NCBI GenBank assembly: GCA_019426215.1
Contig: CM033397.1
Span: 29,018,480 to 29,082,479 of the forward strand
Direction of reading: 5' to 3'
Origin: Buddleja alternifolia
Lineage: Eukaryota > Streptophyta > Magnoliopsida > Lamiales > Scrophulariaceae
Length of the DNA stretch: 64,000 nucleotides
The position numbers were made by a program, and so were the translations under genes. Shown here one piece after another: positions 25,140 through 36,473 of this stretch. A model generated the notes under the pieces. It did no database searches. It was not told the origin of the DNA and was given only the letters and a program-made list of their open reading frames with translations. How positions within the stretch are numbered: the stretch's first letter is position 1; each line of letters starts with the position of its first letter.

Positions 25140-26802
25140 CCTGTAACTATGAGAACTTAGGAGCAGGCAAAGCTTTGGTGAAGATATCAGCGATCTGATC
25201 AGCAGTGGGAACATACTTCACCAAAACATCACCAATGCCGACCTTCTCATAAACAAAGTGATAATCTATCTCAATGTGCTTCGTACGAGCATGAAACATT
25301 GGGTTAAGAACAAGATAAATAGCACTAATATTATCGCAATAGACATGAACATGATGCGGAAGAAAAATCCCCAAGTCACGAAGAATATAACGTAACCAGC
25401 AAGTCTCAGAAACAGCATAAGCAATAAAATGGTACTTAGACTCGGTACTGGATCTGGATATAGTGGCTTGCTTTTTAACGGACCAGGATATAAGGTTATC
25501 ACCAAAATAATAGCCATTAGTAGGCTATCAAGACAACCGGCTTAGTAAGAGTCAACATAGACAATAAGAGAATCCAACGAGGAAGATCGAATAAGAAGAC
25601 CAAAGTCAAGAGTGATTCGTAGATAACGAAGAATCCTCTTTACCATCTGAAAGTGAATATCCCAAGGTGAGTGTATAAACTGACTGACTAAGGTAACTGC
25701 ATAAGCAATGTCAGGCCGAGTGTGAGTGAGATACTGAAGACCCCCAACAATATTGCGATAAAGAGTTGGATCAGAGAAAAGGTAGCCCTCAAAAGCGAAG
25801 GGAATAGACTTCGCAGAAAGAGGAGAGGCAACAAGATTCAAGCTCATCATGTCAAAACCCTATAGAAGCTCAGTTGTATACTTTTTCTACGAAAGAAATA
25901 ATCCAAGAGAGTCCCGTGTAGCATGAATACCCAGAAAGTAGTGAAGATCCCCCAAATCCTTCATAGCAAACTCCTGGGAAAGGCGAGAAATAAGAGCAGT
26001 AACTGTAGCAGAGTCATTCCCAGTCAAGATGATGTCATCAACATACAGCAAGAGAACTAAGATGATAGAACCAGAACGGTAGACAAACATCGACATACCA
26101 GCTTTGCTATTGGTGAACCTAAGACGCAGCAAATACAAACCAAATTTCTAAGACCAAGCTCTGGGCGCTTGTTTTAGACCATATAAAGCCTTCTGTAACT
26201 GACACACATGTGAAGGATACTAGGGTTGAGTAAAACCGCGGGGCTGAGCCATGTAGACAGTCTCGGTAAGATCATCGTGAAGAAAAGCATTCTTCACATC
26301 AAGTTATCTAATAAGCCACTGACGAGAGACTACAATGGAGAGAACAGTGAGAATAGTATTCGGCTTAACCACCAGGCTGAAGGTCTCACCAAAGTCAATA
26401 TCAGTTTGTTGCTTAAACCCTTGAGCAACCAAGTCGGCCTTATACCATTCAATAGATCCATCAGACCATAACTTCACCTTGTACACCCATTTGGAACCAA
26501 CTAGATTTTGTGAAGGATGTGGTGGCACCAAAGTCCATGTGCCATTTGCTTGAAAAACATTAAACTTATCAGCCATGGCGGCACGCCAAAGGGGATCCTT
26601 GGCTTCCTGTGCATAGCATGTCGACTTGAGAGACGAGAAAATAGTAGACAAGGATGGAAGAACACGAAGCTTACGCATACCATCACATAAGCGGGTGACC
26701 ATAGGATGATGAATAGACGAAGATGGGACACTGGGTAAGGACTCGGGAGAGGAAGAGATCGAGAAGGAAGTAGTGGGAGGAGACAGGATAGACGAAGACT
26801 CA
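25140..26802 (-). pseudogene. Copia reverse transcriptase and RNase H (broken)
   Basis: The RT region begins with DPLWRAAMADKFNVFQANGT and WTLVPP (about 26610-26510). It continues with KALYGLKQAPRAWS (about 26190) and the catalytic YVDDIILTG (26045-26019). RPDIAYAV and the RNase H block ARTKHIEIDYHFV with ADIFTKALP (about 25300-25155) follow. In-frame stops occur near 26303, 26220, 26147, 25883 and 25541. The YVDD box is intact, but no continuous enzyme can be made. Confidence 0.9.
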
Positions 26803-26810
26803 ATAGCAGT

Positions 26811-27617
26811 TAGGGGTGTTCACGAATTGACCGGACCGTCCGAACCGAAAATTTCGGTTTGGTTTTTTTTTTTTTTTGCAGAATTCGGTTTTTCGATTTG
26901 GTTAAAATTTTGGGTTCGATTAAACCGACCGAACCGAAAAAATGAATCTTTTTTTATATATATATTTTTATGTTTTTTTTAATAAGTATAGACTTATAGT
27001 TATGCGTATTATGTAAAAAAAACGTTTGTGGTAATGACAACTTTAAGTTAGACTTATAGTATTTGACTCATTTGACATTTCAGCAAAAAAAAAAAAAATG
27101 ACCCCCCCAAGCAGAACCAGAAAGGCAGAAACCCTCCCCTCATCCCCTGCGCTACGTACGCCTCCCCTACTGCTGCTGTCTTCAAGTCAAGCTCTGTGCG
27201 CCTCCCCTGCTGCTGCCAGCTGAAGACCACCGCGGCACCGGCATCGCCTGCTCAGAGCCTAGACGACGACCACAAGGAGAAAGAGGTTTTAGGTAATTCT
27301 TTTCAGGTATTACTCAAAAAGTATTACTCAAAAGGGATTTACAAGCTCAAAAGAGGTCAACGGCTCAAGAAGTATTACTGAAAATCCTCTTTCTCCTCGC
27401 GGTGGTTTAGGTCAACGACTCAAGAAGTATTACTCAAAAGGGATTTACAAGTTCGGTTTTAGCTGAACCGACCGAAAACCGACCGAACAAGGTCAGTTTT
27501 TAACCGAATCGAACCTGTTCAGTTCGATTTTTGGTCCGAATATTTGGATAACCGAAATTTCGGTTAACCGAAAATTCGATTTGGTTCGGTTAAAAAACCG
27601 ACCGATGAACACCCCTA
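26811..27617. mobile_element. hAT-type element (807 bp) nested in the copia element
   Basis: Ends TAGGGGTGTTCA and TGAACACCCCTA are perfect inverted repeats. The flanks ATAGCAGT (26803-26810) and ACAGCAGT (27618-27625) are an 8-bp duplication with one mismatch. Subterminal DNA is dense in CGGTTTGG/AACCGAAC-type words on both sides (FTCGG-like repeats), likely transposase binding sites. No transposase frame was seen. It shares its terminal repeat with the element at 48567-49656. Confidence 0.88.
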
Positions 27618-27625
27618 ACAGCAGT

Positions 27626-29130
27626 TGTGGAAGGAGACGGAAAGTGAATTGGACTTGAGGGACATGAAGGACTCTGAGGAGAGGGAGGTGATGGAGAAGA
27701 CACTGGGATAGGCGATGTGGAAGACATGGTGGCGAAGGATTAGGAAGAGAGATAGGAAAAGATCTAGAAGCCGACTAGTGGGTATTAGAGGCGGAAGTGG
27801 AAGGTAAAGTAGGATAAGGAAATGAGTCTTCATTAAAGATGACGTGATGACTAATATGAATAACACCAGAAGCGAGATTGAGGCACCGGTAACCTTTGTA
27901 ATCTAGGGTATAACCTAAGAAGATACACGATGCAGAGCGAGGATCTAGCTTATAAGCAGAACGATGACCAAGATGTGGGAAACACGCACAACCAAAAGTC
28001 CAAAATGAGGAATAATCGGGTGAATGACCAAAAGAACCTCCAAAGAAGACTTGTGGCAAAGCGTTGGGGTGGGGAGACGATTTATAAGAAATATAGCTGT
28101 ATAGAGAGCGTCGAACCAAAAATACTGAGGAAAATGAGCAGTAAGAAGTAAAGTATAAAGTAACTCAGAGATATGGCGATGCTTACATTCCGACACACAT
28201 TTTGCTGTGGGGTGTAAGGGCATGACAAACGAAGATGAATACCAGAAGCAGCTGAAAGAGTACGAAACTGAACATTATCAAACTCACAACCCCCATTACT
28301 TTGAAACATTTTGATTTAAATTGTAAAAAGATTTTCAATTAAGTTTTTAAAATTACAAAAGTGAGTATAGATTTCAGATTTAACACGCATGGGGTAGCAC
28401 CAAGTAAAATGCGTAAAATCATCAAGAAAAATAACATAATACTTAAAACTAGTAGGGAAGATAACAGGAGAAGTCTATACATCTGAGTGAATTAAATAAA
28501 AATGCACAGAGCTACGTTTTTCAACAGGCTGAAAAGGTAACTTGTATGACCGACCCAACTGACAAGTTTGACAAAAAGAGACAGAACAATCCTTAGACTG
28601 TAAACTACCACTACCAGACAACTTCTGAAAAATAGAAAGACTGGGGTGACCCAGATGGCGATGCCAAGTATCACTAAAGATGGTTCAGCAACAAAAGCAC
28701 CAGGATGGGAGGACACCCAATTAGGAAAGTGCGGGTACAGACCACTATGGAAAGGGGACTCCAGAAGAACCTTCCATGTTGCTTTGTCCTTAACATAAAA
28801 ACCAGTGGAAGAAAACTCAATTAAACAATCATTATCTTGATGTAATTTTCTAACAAACAGGACATTATGAGACAAATTAGGGACATGCATCACATTGGAT
28901 AAGGTAAGAGAACGACTAAAGGTATGTAAAGTAGAGGAGCCTACATGCTTAATAGACAATAGTGCACCCTTACTAACTAAAATCTTGTTTGTACTAGTAT
29001 AGGGAGTAAAGTTAGAAAGTTTACCGTCATCTGGAGTTATATGAGCAGAGGCACCACTATTAGGATACCAAGCTATATTAGAGGTGTCAGCAATGGAAAA
29101 GGTTGAAAATGACTTTGGAACCTCTTCAGA
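27626..29130 (-). pseudogene. Copia protease and integrase (broken)
   Basis: The protease motif appears as WYPNSGASAHIT (about 29075), where Asn replaces the expected catalytic Asp of D-S-G-A-S. Next come HNVLFVRKLHQDNDCLIEF and a degraded GAG-pre-integrase zone. Integrase pieces include HPNALPQVFFGG and the downstream FGCACFPHLGHRSAYKLDPR and CIFLGYTLDYKGYRCLN (about 27990-27885). Frameshifts and stops are common, so it is non-functional. Confidence 0.85.
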
Positions 29131-30846
29131 AACATATGCGTGATTAAACCACCGGGGGCATGAAATATAAGAGTGCCCCGGAATACCACAAAGTTGACAT
29201 GTCTGACCAGGAGTAGGTGTTAGAAGAAGACCAGGACCCGGAGCATGCTAAAAGCCAGAAGGCTCAAATGGCTTCGTAAAACCAGAATGCCTAGAGTGCT
29301 GACAATGGGGATGTTGAGACTGAGTCTGAGAAGAGTATTGATAAGACTGGTGAGGAGAGGAGGACAAACCGCGACCATTACGGCCCTTCCCACGGCAGAC
29401 ACCAAAACCACGACCATGTGAGCCACCACGACCTTTACCACCAGAATGGTTAGAGTTTGATGAGTGAGAGTGAGCGATAAAGGCAGGAGATATGGAGAAA
29501 GGAGAGTCGATTTGGCGAAGGCGTTGCTCAAATTGAAGGAGTTGTGCCCGAAAATCATCGAATGTTAAGAGAGAAGGATACAGGGAGACAGTGGTGATGA
29601 AGGCTTGATACTCAAAAGGGAGCCCAGTGTGGGCTTGAATAACGAGATCACGAGGAGAGATAGCATAGTTTACTGCAGCAAGGTAATCACAAATATTTTT
29701 TAGCTTGCTGAGGTAGGCGTCACAAGATAGATTTCCCTTTTTAATACTGGAGAATTCACTTTTATACTCTAATTGTTTGGAAAGAGATTGTTGAATAAAG
29801 TGACGCTCACGGGTGAGCCAGACATCGCGTGATGTAGGGAGTGTATAGACGGCTTGCAGAACTTCCTGAGTGAACGTAGCATACATCCAAGATTTGATAC
29901 TATGATCAGTGTACTAACAAGTTGACCCAACGAATTGAGAATATGAATAGAGGGGCATGGTAAAGAACCATCAATGTAGCCCAAAAGATTGTGAGGGCGA
30001 TGCCCCGTGAGGCGGCAATGCAAAGTTAGGTAGGAAAGAAGTAGTGGACAAATTTGGGGAGATTAGTGTTTTCTGGGGTTATTTTGAAAGGTAGGAAAAT
30101 TATGGAGACTGCTTTGATAAGTAGAAGAAATAGGGGGACTATTTTGGAATAAAAGGTTTATGGTACGATTGTTTAGTAAAAGAGGAGATATCTGTGGGAT
30201 ATTTTGAGAATAATAAGGGTGTGAAACGTGAATTTGCCCCTGGTTAAAGTCAGGAGCACCGATTAAGAAAGAAATGGCAGCGGCGGTATAGGAGACATCA
30301 CCACCGGCAATAATGAAGTTCTGGCCTGCGGTGTTGGTAGAAGAATATCTGACAACAAATATGGGTAGAGAAGACGAGGTGGCAACAAAGGGATGTTGCA
30401 AGTGTTGGAGAAAGAGAAAGTAGTGTCAGCGGTAAAGGACTGCAAAACATCGGTGGCGGCGTGAGAAGTGCTGGCCGAGAGAGAAGGCGAAGTTGAGAAA
30501 AGAGTGGCTCTGTCTTTTGGAGAGAGATTGAGGGGGAGAAGGTGTTGGACAAAGGAGATTGTTGTTGGTAGAGATGGGTCAGCCGCTAATTTCGCCGGCA
30601 AAGGAAGATGACCGACGGAAATTTCGAACATTGGTAAAGATGAGGGATATTCCGACAGATGCATAGCAAACCAAAGAGATAGGGCAGATTCAGGGAAAGA
30701 ATGAATAGGGAAAGTGGTGGTGCCGGTCATGGTAGCAGCGGCGGCGGTTGGAGAGCCAGACAGAGAGGAAGAGTCGGCAGCGGTAGTGTGTGTTGTGAGG
30801 GAGTTGGTGGAAGCCAAGGCTTATTTTGTCCGGTGACTGATTCCAT
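29131..30846 (-). pseudogene. Copia gag with zinc knuckle (broken)
   Basis: Capsid-type sequence includes AVYTLPTSRDVWLTRERHF, EYKSEFSSIKKGNLSCDAYL and LPFEYQAFITTVSL (about 29860-29570). A Gly/Arg/His-rich linker follows, then a CCHC zinc knuckle CQLCGIPGHSYISC (about 29200), matching C-x2-C-x4-H-x4-C. The N-terminal part (about 30800-30270) is Ser/Thr/Pro-rich. An in-frame stop at about 29250 and frameshifts in the 30.0-30.3 kb region break it. An ATG overlaps the last base of the 5' LTR. Confidence 0.85.
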
Positions 30847-31064
30847 GATAGAGTTCTGAGGCTAGTAATGTAAAAGAAAACGCTATGTAGAGAACTCTGA
30901 GTATTTCTGAATAATTGTGAATGATACAGTATACACAGTTCTTAGACTGATATAAGATCCTATTTACACAGATTTGAGTTTATCTAAATCTAACTAGAAG
31001 ATCAATCTCTATCTAAAAAAATATATACAATATCTAACTGTATCTAGAAGAATATACACTAACA
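30846..31064 (-). repeat. Copia 5' LTR (219 bp)
   Basis: Full-length partner of 24884-25099. It begins TGTTAGTG and ends TCATCA-like on minus, followed by a TGGAATCAG primer-binding-like site. Confidence 0.92.
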
Positions 31065-31641
31065 ATAAAGTACAGAGAGGTATCCCTCAGAAACTTTAAG
31101 AATTTTATATTTGTTTCTTTTATGCGATTTCATAGCTTATTTAGTACTCATTTTATTGTCCGATTGTAATTTCAGTTGTTTTTGTTTGAGATTACTTACA
31201 ATAAGTGACCAAAAGATCATTAAATGATGTATGTATGTCTCCTCTTTTATGCCCAGGTCTTTTTTTTTATTTACCTCTCTATCCAATTTAGCTAAGAAAG
31301 TTCAAAATCATTGTTTATATCTTTTGAGGATCAATTTCCAACTATTTAAACGAACTCTACATTTTCATTTATCTCGACATATTTGGAGCCCATTCTCTCA
31401 ATAATTTGTTCAATATTTGTATCCACTAAGTATTTTTTTGGTAAAGTTAAATGATTAAATAATATATTATACCCCACACACACATATGTGTGTGTGTGTA
31501 TTGAATGAGCTAGTTTACTAACAAAAATGATTGAGTTCAATATCAAGTAAAATTATTCTCTCCCTGGCTACACTTGGGAAGAAATAATCTCGCCCCCCAA
31601 AACAAATATTATGGCTCTGTCCCTGTACATAGTATATTAAT
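31065..31641. other. Intergenic, AT-rich
   Basis: No gene recognised. A small (CA/TG)n palindromic stretch lies at about 31478-31500. Confidence 0.5.
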
Positions 31642-32018
31642 CGGGATAAATGCAAAAAAACCCATGTGTTATGATTTTTTTGCTGAAAACCCCCTGTGAT
31701 AACGAAATAGCCTAATCATCCACTGTGTTCTTAAAGAAATCTGCAAAAAGCAATTTTTTGTAAAAAAACGAGCATGTTTTTCATATTTTTCACCTTTAAT
31801 GACATGCATATTTGTCATTTATACACTCTCCAAACAATATAAAATAGTGTTATTTCACCCAAAAAACACATATTTCTTTCTATCTTTTTAGCAAAAAGTG
31901 ACATTTTGAAGACTTCTTTAAGAACACAGGGGCGTGATTAGGGTATTTCGTGATTACAGGGGGTTTTCAACAAAAAAGTCATAACACAGGTTTTTTTTTT
32001 TTTTTTTGCATTTATCCC
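31642..32018. mobile_element. Mutator-like foldback MITE (377 bp)
   Basis: Long inverted arms of about 110 bp: left contains GGGATAAATGCAAAAAAA, GTGTTATGA and GAAAACCCCCTGTGAT. The right arm read in reverse has the same words in the same order. Flanks TATATTAAT (31633-31641) and TACATTAAT (32019-32027) form a 9-bp duplication with one mismatch. It is non-coding. Confidence 0.82.
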
Positions 32019-32972
32019 TACATTAATTACTATTCAAGATCAAAATTACTACTACAAATAAGTGCATTGTAAAGTCCTATATGGAAAAATATTGAAAATT
32101 GAACTCCTTGTAAGCTTTGGTCAAAGAACTCATGTGCATCACCATTTAAGGCAAGTGTTTTAGAGCCTAATTTCGGGATGCACACGGTGGGTTTGGAGGC
32201 AATGCTCGTATCCAACAGGTTCACGGGTCTGGGGCGTGACGAATGTTAATAGAGCTGCTTGCCAACCGAAATATCAGGAGCTAATTGCTACACAGGGCAA
32301 CATACTACACGTACGGAAGCCTCAAGAGTGCTACACAGATCAAAGTTCTACATGTGAGGGAGCCATCTCTTGAGGTTGTGAGGGAAAGTGCTATGCACGT
32401 GGGAGCCTCCTCTTGAGCTTGTAGGAGCCACCTCTAGAGTTCTGGCACCTAGCAACGGATCTTGGGCAGTGTCACACAACGAAGAGGATGTTGCGATCTG
32501 AAAGAGGGATGATTATGAAGCCCCATGTCCTATATGGAAAAAATATTGAAAAATTGAACTCCTTATAATCTTTGGCGAAAGAATTCATGTGCATCAATTG
32601 AATTACCATTTTAGGCAAATGCTTCAGAGCCTAACTTCAGGATGCACACTAGGGGTGCAACTCGAGCCGAGCCTTCAAAATGAGCTCGAGCTCGAGCCAG
32701 ATTCTCTCTGCTCAAAGCTTGAGAGTTGACTCGCAAGTTTTTGTATTTTTGATACTTATATTTTTACATTATTGATTATATTAATATATAATATTTTAAA
32801 ATATTAAATTTATATTGTTAATTATATTAATAAAAGCAACAAAAAATAGGAAATAAATCCCGTTTCACTCTCATTTGAGTAGCATGATATTTACAAGTAG
32901 AAAAAATGAGTTGAACTTTAAGATTGAACCTACCCTACCACAACACCCCTCGTCTGCCGCGTGAAACTAGTA

Positions 32973-33676
32973 CAGTAAAACCTCTATACAGTAATATCCT
33001 TGGGACCAGAGAAAAATATTACTATAGGGAGGTTATTCTTAAATAGAGGTTTACATATAAAAATTATAATTTTAAAAAAATATTATACGACACTTGGAAA
33101 TGTGTCCCTTCATATTTCAAAAATATGAATTTAAAAGATATATAAGATTCATGAATTTTTTTCAAAATAAATGTATGTACATCATGCATGTACATTGTGT
33201 ATGTATTAGATTTATAAGATTCATTCATGTATGTATAGTGTAGAAATAGAAAAAGTCTCGTGTCAAGAAGCTTCAAGCATGTTGAACAAGCTGGAAATGT
33301 TTTGGATTCAACAAGAAGAAGATTGTGTTGACGAGTTACTACTAACGTGCAAGTTAAAGGATGCGGTATTAACCCAAAAAATTAAGTCATTGTCACAGAC
33401 AACTTTAGATAAGTATTTCATATCATCTTAAGTTTATTGTAACATAGTTAAATAATTCTAGATATTTTATATTGATATATAAATATATTTAAAATTTAAT
33501 GTCATTTTATTACTATATGGAAGTAAATTTCTTAAGGATGATCCTAAAAAAAATATGAAATATTACAATGTAGAGTTTATTCTTATTTATAACTAGTTCC
33601 GAGTTGGGACCATGATGTTTTATTACAATAACGAGGTTATTCTTATATAGAATATTCTTGTATAGAGGTTTTATTG
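32973..33676 (+). mobile_element. Pogo/Tc1-mariner element (Emigrant/Lemi-like), 704 bp
   Basis: Ends CAGTAAAACCTCTATA and, reversed, CAATAAAACCTCTATA are nearly perfect inverted repeats. TA flanks both sides (32971-32972 and 33677-33678), the Tc1/mariner target duplication. These ends match the known plant pogo-like Emigrant/Lemi type. It keeps only the tail of a transposase gene, so it is a deletion derivative. Confidence 0.87.
33231..33433 (+). pseudogene. Pogo-like transposase C-terminal fragment
   Basis: Sixty-six residues end at a natural-looking stop. They include EASSMLNKLEMFWIQQEED and TTLDKYFISS, resembling the tail of plant pogo/Tigger (CENP-B-like) transposases that follows the DDE domain. 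The DNA-binding and catalytic parts are missing. The region lies inside the pogo element with matching orientation. Confidence 0.65.
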
Positions 33677-34567
33677 TACTTGCCCCCGAAAAACCACCGC
33701 AACTTCATGTCAGCTTCCTTGCCAAGTCGCGCCCTCCTCAGCCTGTGCCGACTCAATAATCTACGTCGCCTCAACAAACTGCATCCACGCCGTTTGTTGC
33801 ACCACCACAAGGCGAAGCCACACCATTGCCACTTTCTCATTGGTAAGGATGCATAAAATTTTAATTAATCTTTTTTTATTTTCTACCTGCAATAGACAAG
33901 GGTTTAGGGTTTGTGAGCACCTGGGCTTCTAGGTCTCAAGGTCAGGTTCGACTTGTGTTCGAGATCTTAAAATCAAGTTCGACGAGCTCGAGCTCAAGCG
34001 TGGTAAACTCCCCAGATTCGGCTCGTTTACACGACATGTTTAGATACAATTCTTGCATCCAACGAGTTCGCGAGTCCAGGGCATGACAATAGTTAAAAAG
34101 GATTAAAAAAAAAAAGATCGAACACCTACTAACTTCTTAAATAAAAAAGAAAAACTTGAACACCTAACTATTTGTAAAGTAAAATATTAGACGTACCACC
34201 GTATAGTACTTTAGACTCGGTAAATTGCGAGCTATTCAATACACGGAGAAGTTGGTGTAGGGTCTAAGTCTACGAATTGATAAATGTAAGAAAACATTAT
34301 GCTTCATTGTTAGCATTTTCACAACATATTAATTAAATAATATGCACTATGATACTCATTGTTGCCTAGTCAACTGGTCTTAAATCAGTGTATATAGAAT
34401 TAGAGTGTCTTGAACTACGACGCAATGATAGTAACTTTAGCAAAATTTCTCAAGTCAAGTTTGATTATATCTAATTACGTCTTAGTTTACGTGGGCAATG
34501 AGGTCTAAGAGTCTACGTTACCAAATCTTAGCTAGGTTTAAATTTCACTAAATGTGTGAGAATTAAT

Positions 34568-34569
<2 letters not shown>

Positions 34570-34638
<69 letters not shown>

Positions 34639-34650
34639 GATATATATATA
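34570..34650. repeat. (TC)n-(TA)n compound microsatellite
   Basis: About 44 bp of TC dinucleotides followed by about 37 bp of TA with one interruption. Confidence 0.95.
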
Positions 34651-34888
34651 TTCATGTTCATATCATTTCTCATATAGAACTTTTGTACATGCTTATCAGT
34701 TATCGCTTGTTACAGTAATTATTTAATAATAATATTTTGAATGTGCAATGATGTACCTATAATTAATTAATTGTTTTAGCTAAAAAGAAATATCGAAACA
34801 ACTTTTAAGAAGTGAGTTGTGCAAAATCTAATTGATTAGAAGATAGGTATCACTAATTAGCTTGTTATTGCAACTTGTTTTAGAATAA

Positions 34889-35043
34889 ATACATGATTTA
34901 CGCGAATCCTCGTAAAATAAAAGATAACGAAATATAAAGTACGTGTATTGATATATATATATATATATATATATCATATATGATTGTTTACACAAATTCT
35001 TATAAAATAAAAGATAACGAGATATAGAGTACATGTATTGATA
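34889..35043. repeat. Tandem duplication with ATAAAAGATAACG unit
   Basis: Two adjacent, diverged units each contain TAAAATAAAAGATAACG followed by a GTACGTGTATTGATAT or GTACATGTATTGATAT ending. They are separated by a (TA)n run at about 34951-34973. Confidence 0.75.
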
Positions 35044-36406
35044 TTCATATATGGTTGCATTAAAGAGTCAAGTGGTGATGTTTATTTTATTGTGTTATTT
35101 CTTATATATTTGGATAACATCATATTATAATATTTAAAATAAATCCAAACCCATGACTAAATTTCTCTCCTATGTGGATCTTGAGTTGGATAAGTTCTTT
35201 GAACTCTATTTTGACAAGTAGGATATATACATACCATTTTTTTCTATAAAACGCAACTAATTCAAAATTTCTGTTACAATGTGCAATTGAATGTTTCTAT
35301 AATTATTTCCTATAAAATATTAGTTCTACACGAAAAGTTTTTTATATATTTTTTATTAAACATAATTCTCACTCTCATCATAACACGTTTTTTAGATTTT
35401 GAGAATTGTTTAGAATTCCAACATTAATCAAATAAGTTTAAAATATACTGACAAGTAAAAACATCTAATTTTATTTTATATCAAATAAATCATTCCATTT
35501 TTATTGGTCCATTGATTTAGAATAACTTTTTTTATCAATTTTGTTTTTCAAAGTGATAATACATGTTTTTTTTTCTTCATTTTCTTTTGAATAGACCATG
35601 GAATAACAAGTCTATTTAACTATATTTTGATAATTTTAATTTTATGTATATTGTATTTATATAATTTCTAATCCTATGTCTTTGGAAGTGTATGACAAGG
35701 TAATAATACACTTCTCATTCGGTCATTCTTCCATTTTGACAACTAATTAAGTATGACTTGCCTTTTAATTTTTCCTTAATTCTTTCCTTTTATTCCTGAT
35801 GTTAGCTTCCTAATTTTTGGCTATACCCATTATTCAATATTTATATCTCATATATATTACATAAAACATGCAGTACATTTATAATAGGAACCGATATAAG
35901 TTTCCCATGGTGGATTATATAAGTCCACTGTTCATATAATTCCCTCAATCAAGCAAATTAACTTAAATATGAAAATTATAATTCAAATAGCTGTTACTCA
36001 CAATTTTTATATGTATAAATATACACATCTTCATTTTGTGTTTAATTTTTAATGTCATAAATTTTTTGTCTAATTTCTCCCATATAATACATCGATTTCC
36101 ATAATATAAGCTAAAATAATATTTGTATTTAATGGTGTAATAATTCCTTGATTGAATCCAACTTAAATAAAATAATGATTGCTCCTATAATTCTCTTGGT
36201 TCTATAAAATTTTAAGCTCTCTACTCAATTATTGCTGTGTTATCTCCTCTGTAAATTATTTTCTTTGATTATTTCAAAATGATCTCTTTCTAGCATATAT
36301 TTGTAGTCGGAATCTTGCCTATATATTGACATTAGACTTTTGTTATCTACAATATATCATTTAAGTTAATCGTTGGTATACTTTGCTCTTTCCAATTTTC
36401 CTATGT

Positions 36407-36443
<37 letters not shown>

Positions 36444-36473
36444 ACATCTTATTATTTGTAACACCTTGATCTC

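Larger units (their letters stand above)
24884..31064 (-). mobile_element. Full-length Ty1/copia LTR retrotransposon (degenerate)
   Basis: The two LTRs (24884-25099 and 30846-31064) are flanked by the exact 5-bp duplication ATAAA (24879-24883 and 31065-31069). On minus the order is gag, protease, integrase, reverse transcriptase, RNase H, which defines copia. TGGAATCAG next to the 5' LTR resembles an initiator-Met primer site. A G-rich polypurine tract (GCGGGGGG) precedes the 3' LTR. Many stops and frameshifts inactivate it. An 807-bp hAT element (26811-27617) lies between integrase and RT. Without it the element is about 5.37 kb, and the short LTRs suggest an Ale/Retrofit-like type, which is tentative. 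Confidence 0.93.
32651..34035. mobile_element. hAT-like element with TAGGGGTGCAACTCGAG end
   Basis: The left end TAGGGGTGCAACTCGAGCCG is typical of hAT elements. The right end (about 34010-34035) has the matching GGCTCG word, but the terminal CACCCCTA is eroded. Interior near both ends is rich in GAGCTCGAG-type words. It interrupts a direct repeat, which helps define its limits, and is itself interrupted by a pogo element at 32973-33676. Confidence 0.65.
32070..34085. repeat. Direct repeat pair; the second copy is split by a hAT element
   Basis: The first copy (about 32074-32236) contains ATTGAACTCCTTGTAA, AACTCATGTGCATCA, GGGATGCACAC and ATCCAACAGGTTC. The second copy repeats these from about 32528 but is interrupted after GGATGCACAC at about 32650. 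It resumes at about 34030 with GCATCCAACGAGTTCGCGAG. The origin of the repeated unit is unknown. Confidence 0.7.
34086..36473. other. AT-rich intergenic region
   Basis: No gene recognised on either strand. It holds the microsatellite at 34570-34650, the tandem duplication at 34889-35043 and a (TA)n run at about 36410-36440 just upstream of the small gene candidate. Confidence 0.5.
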
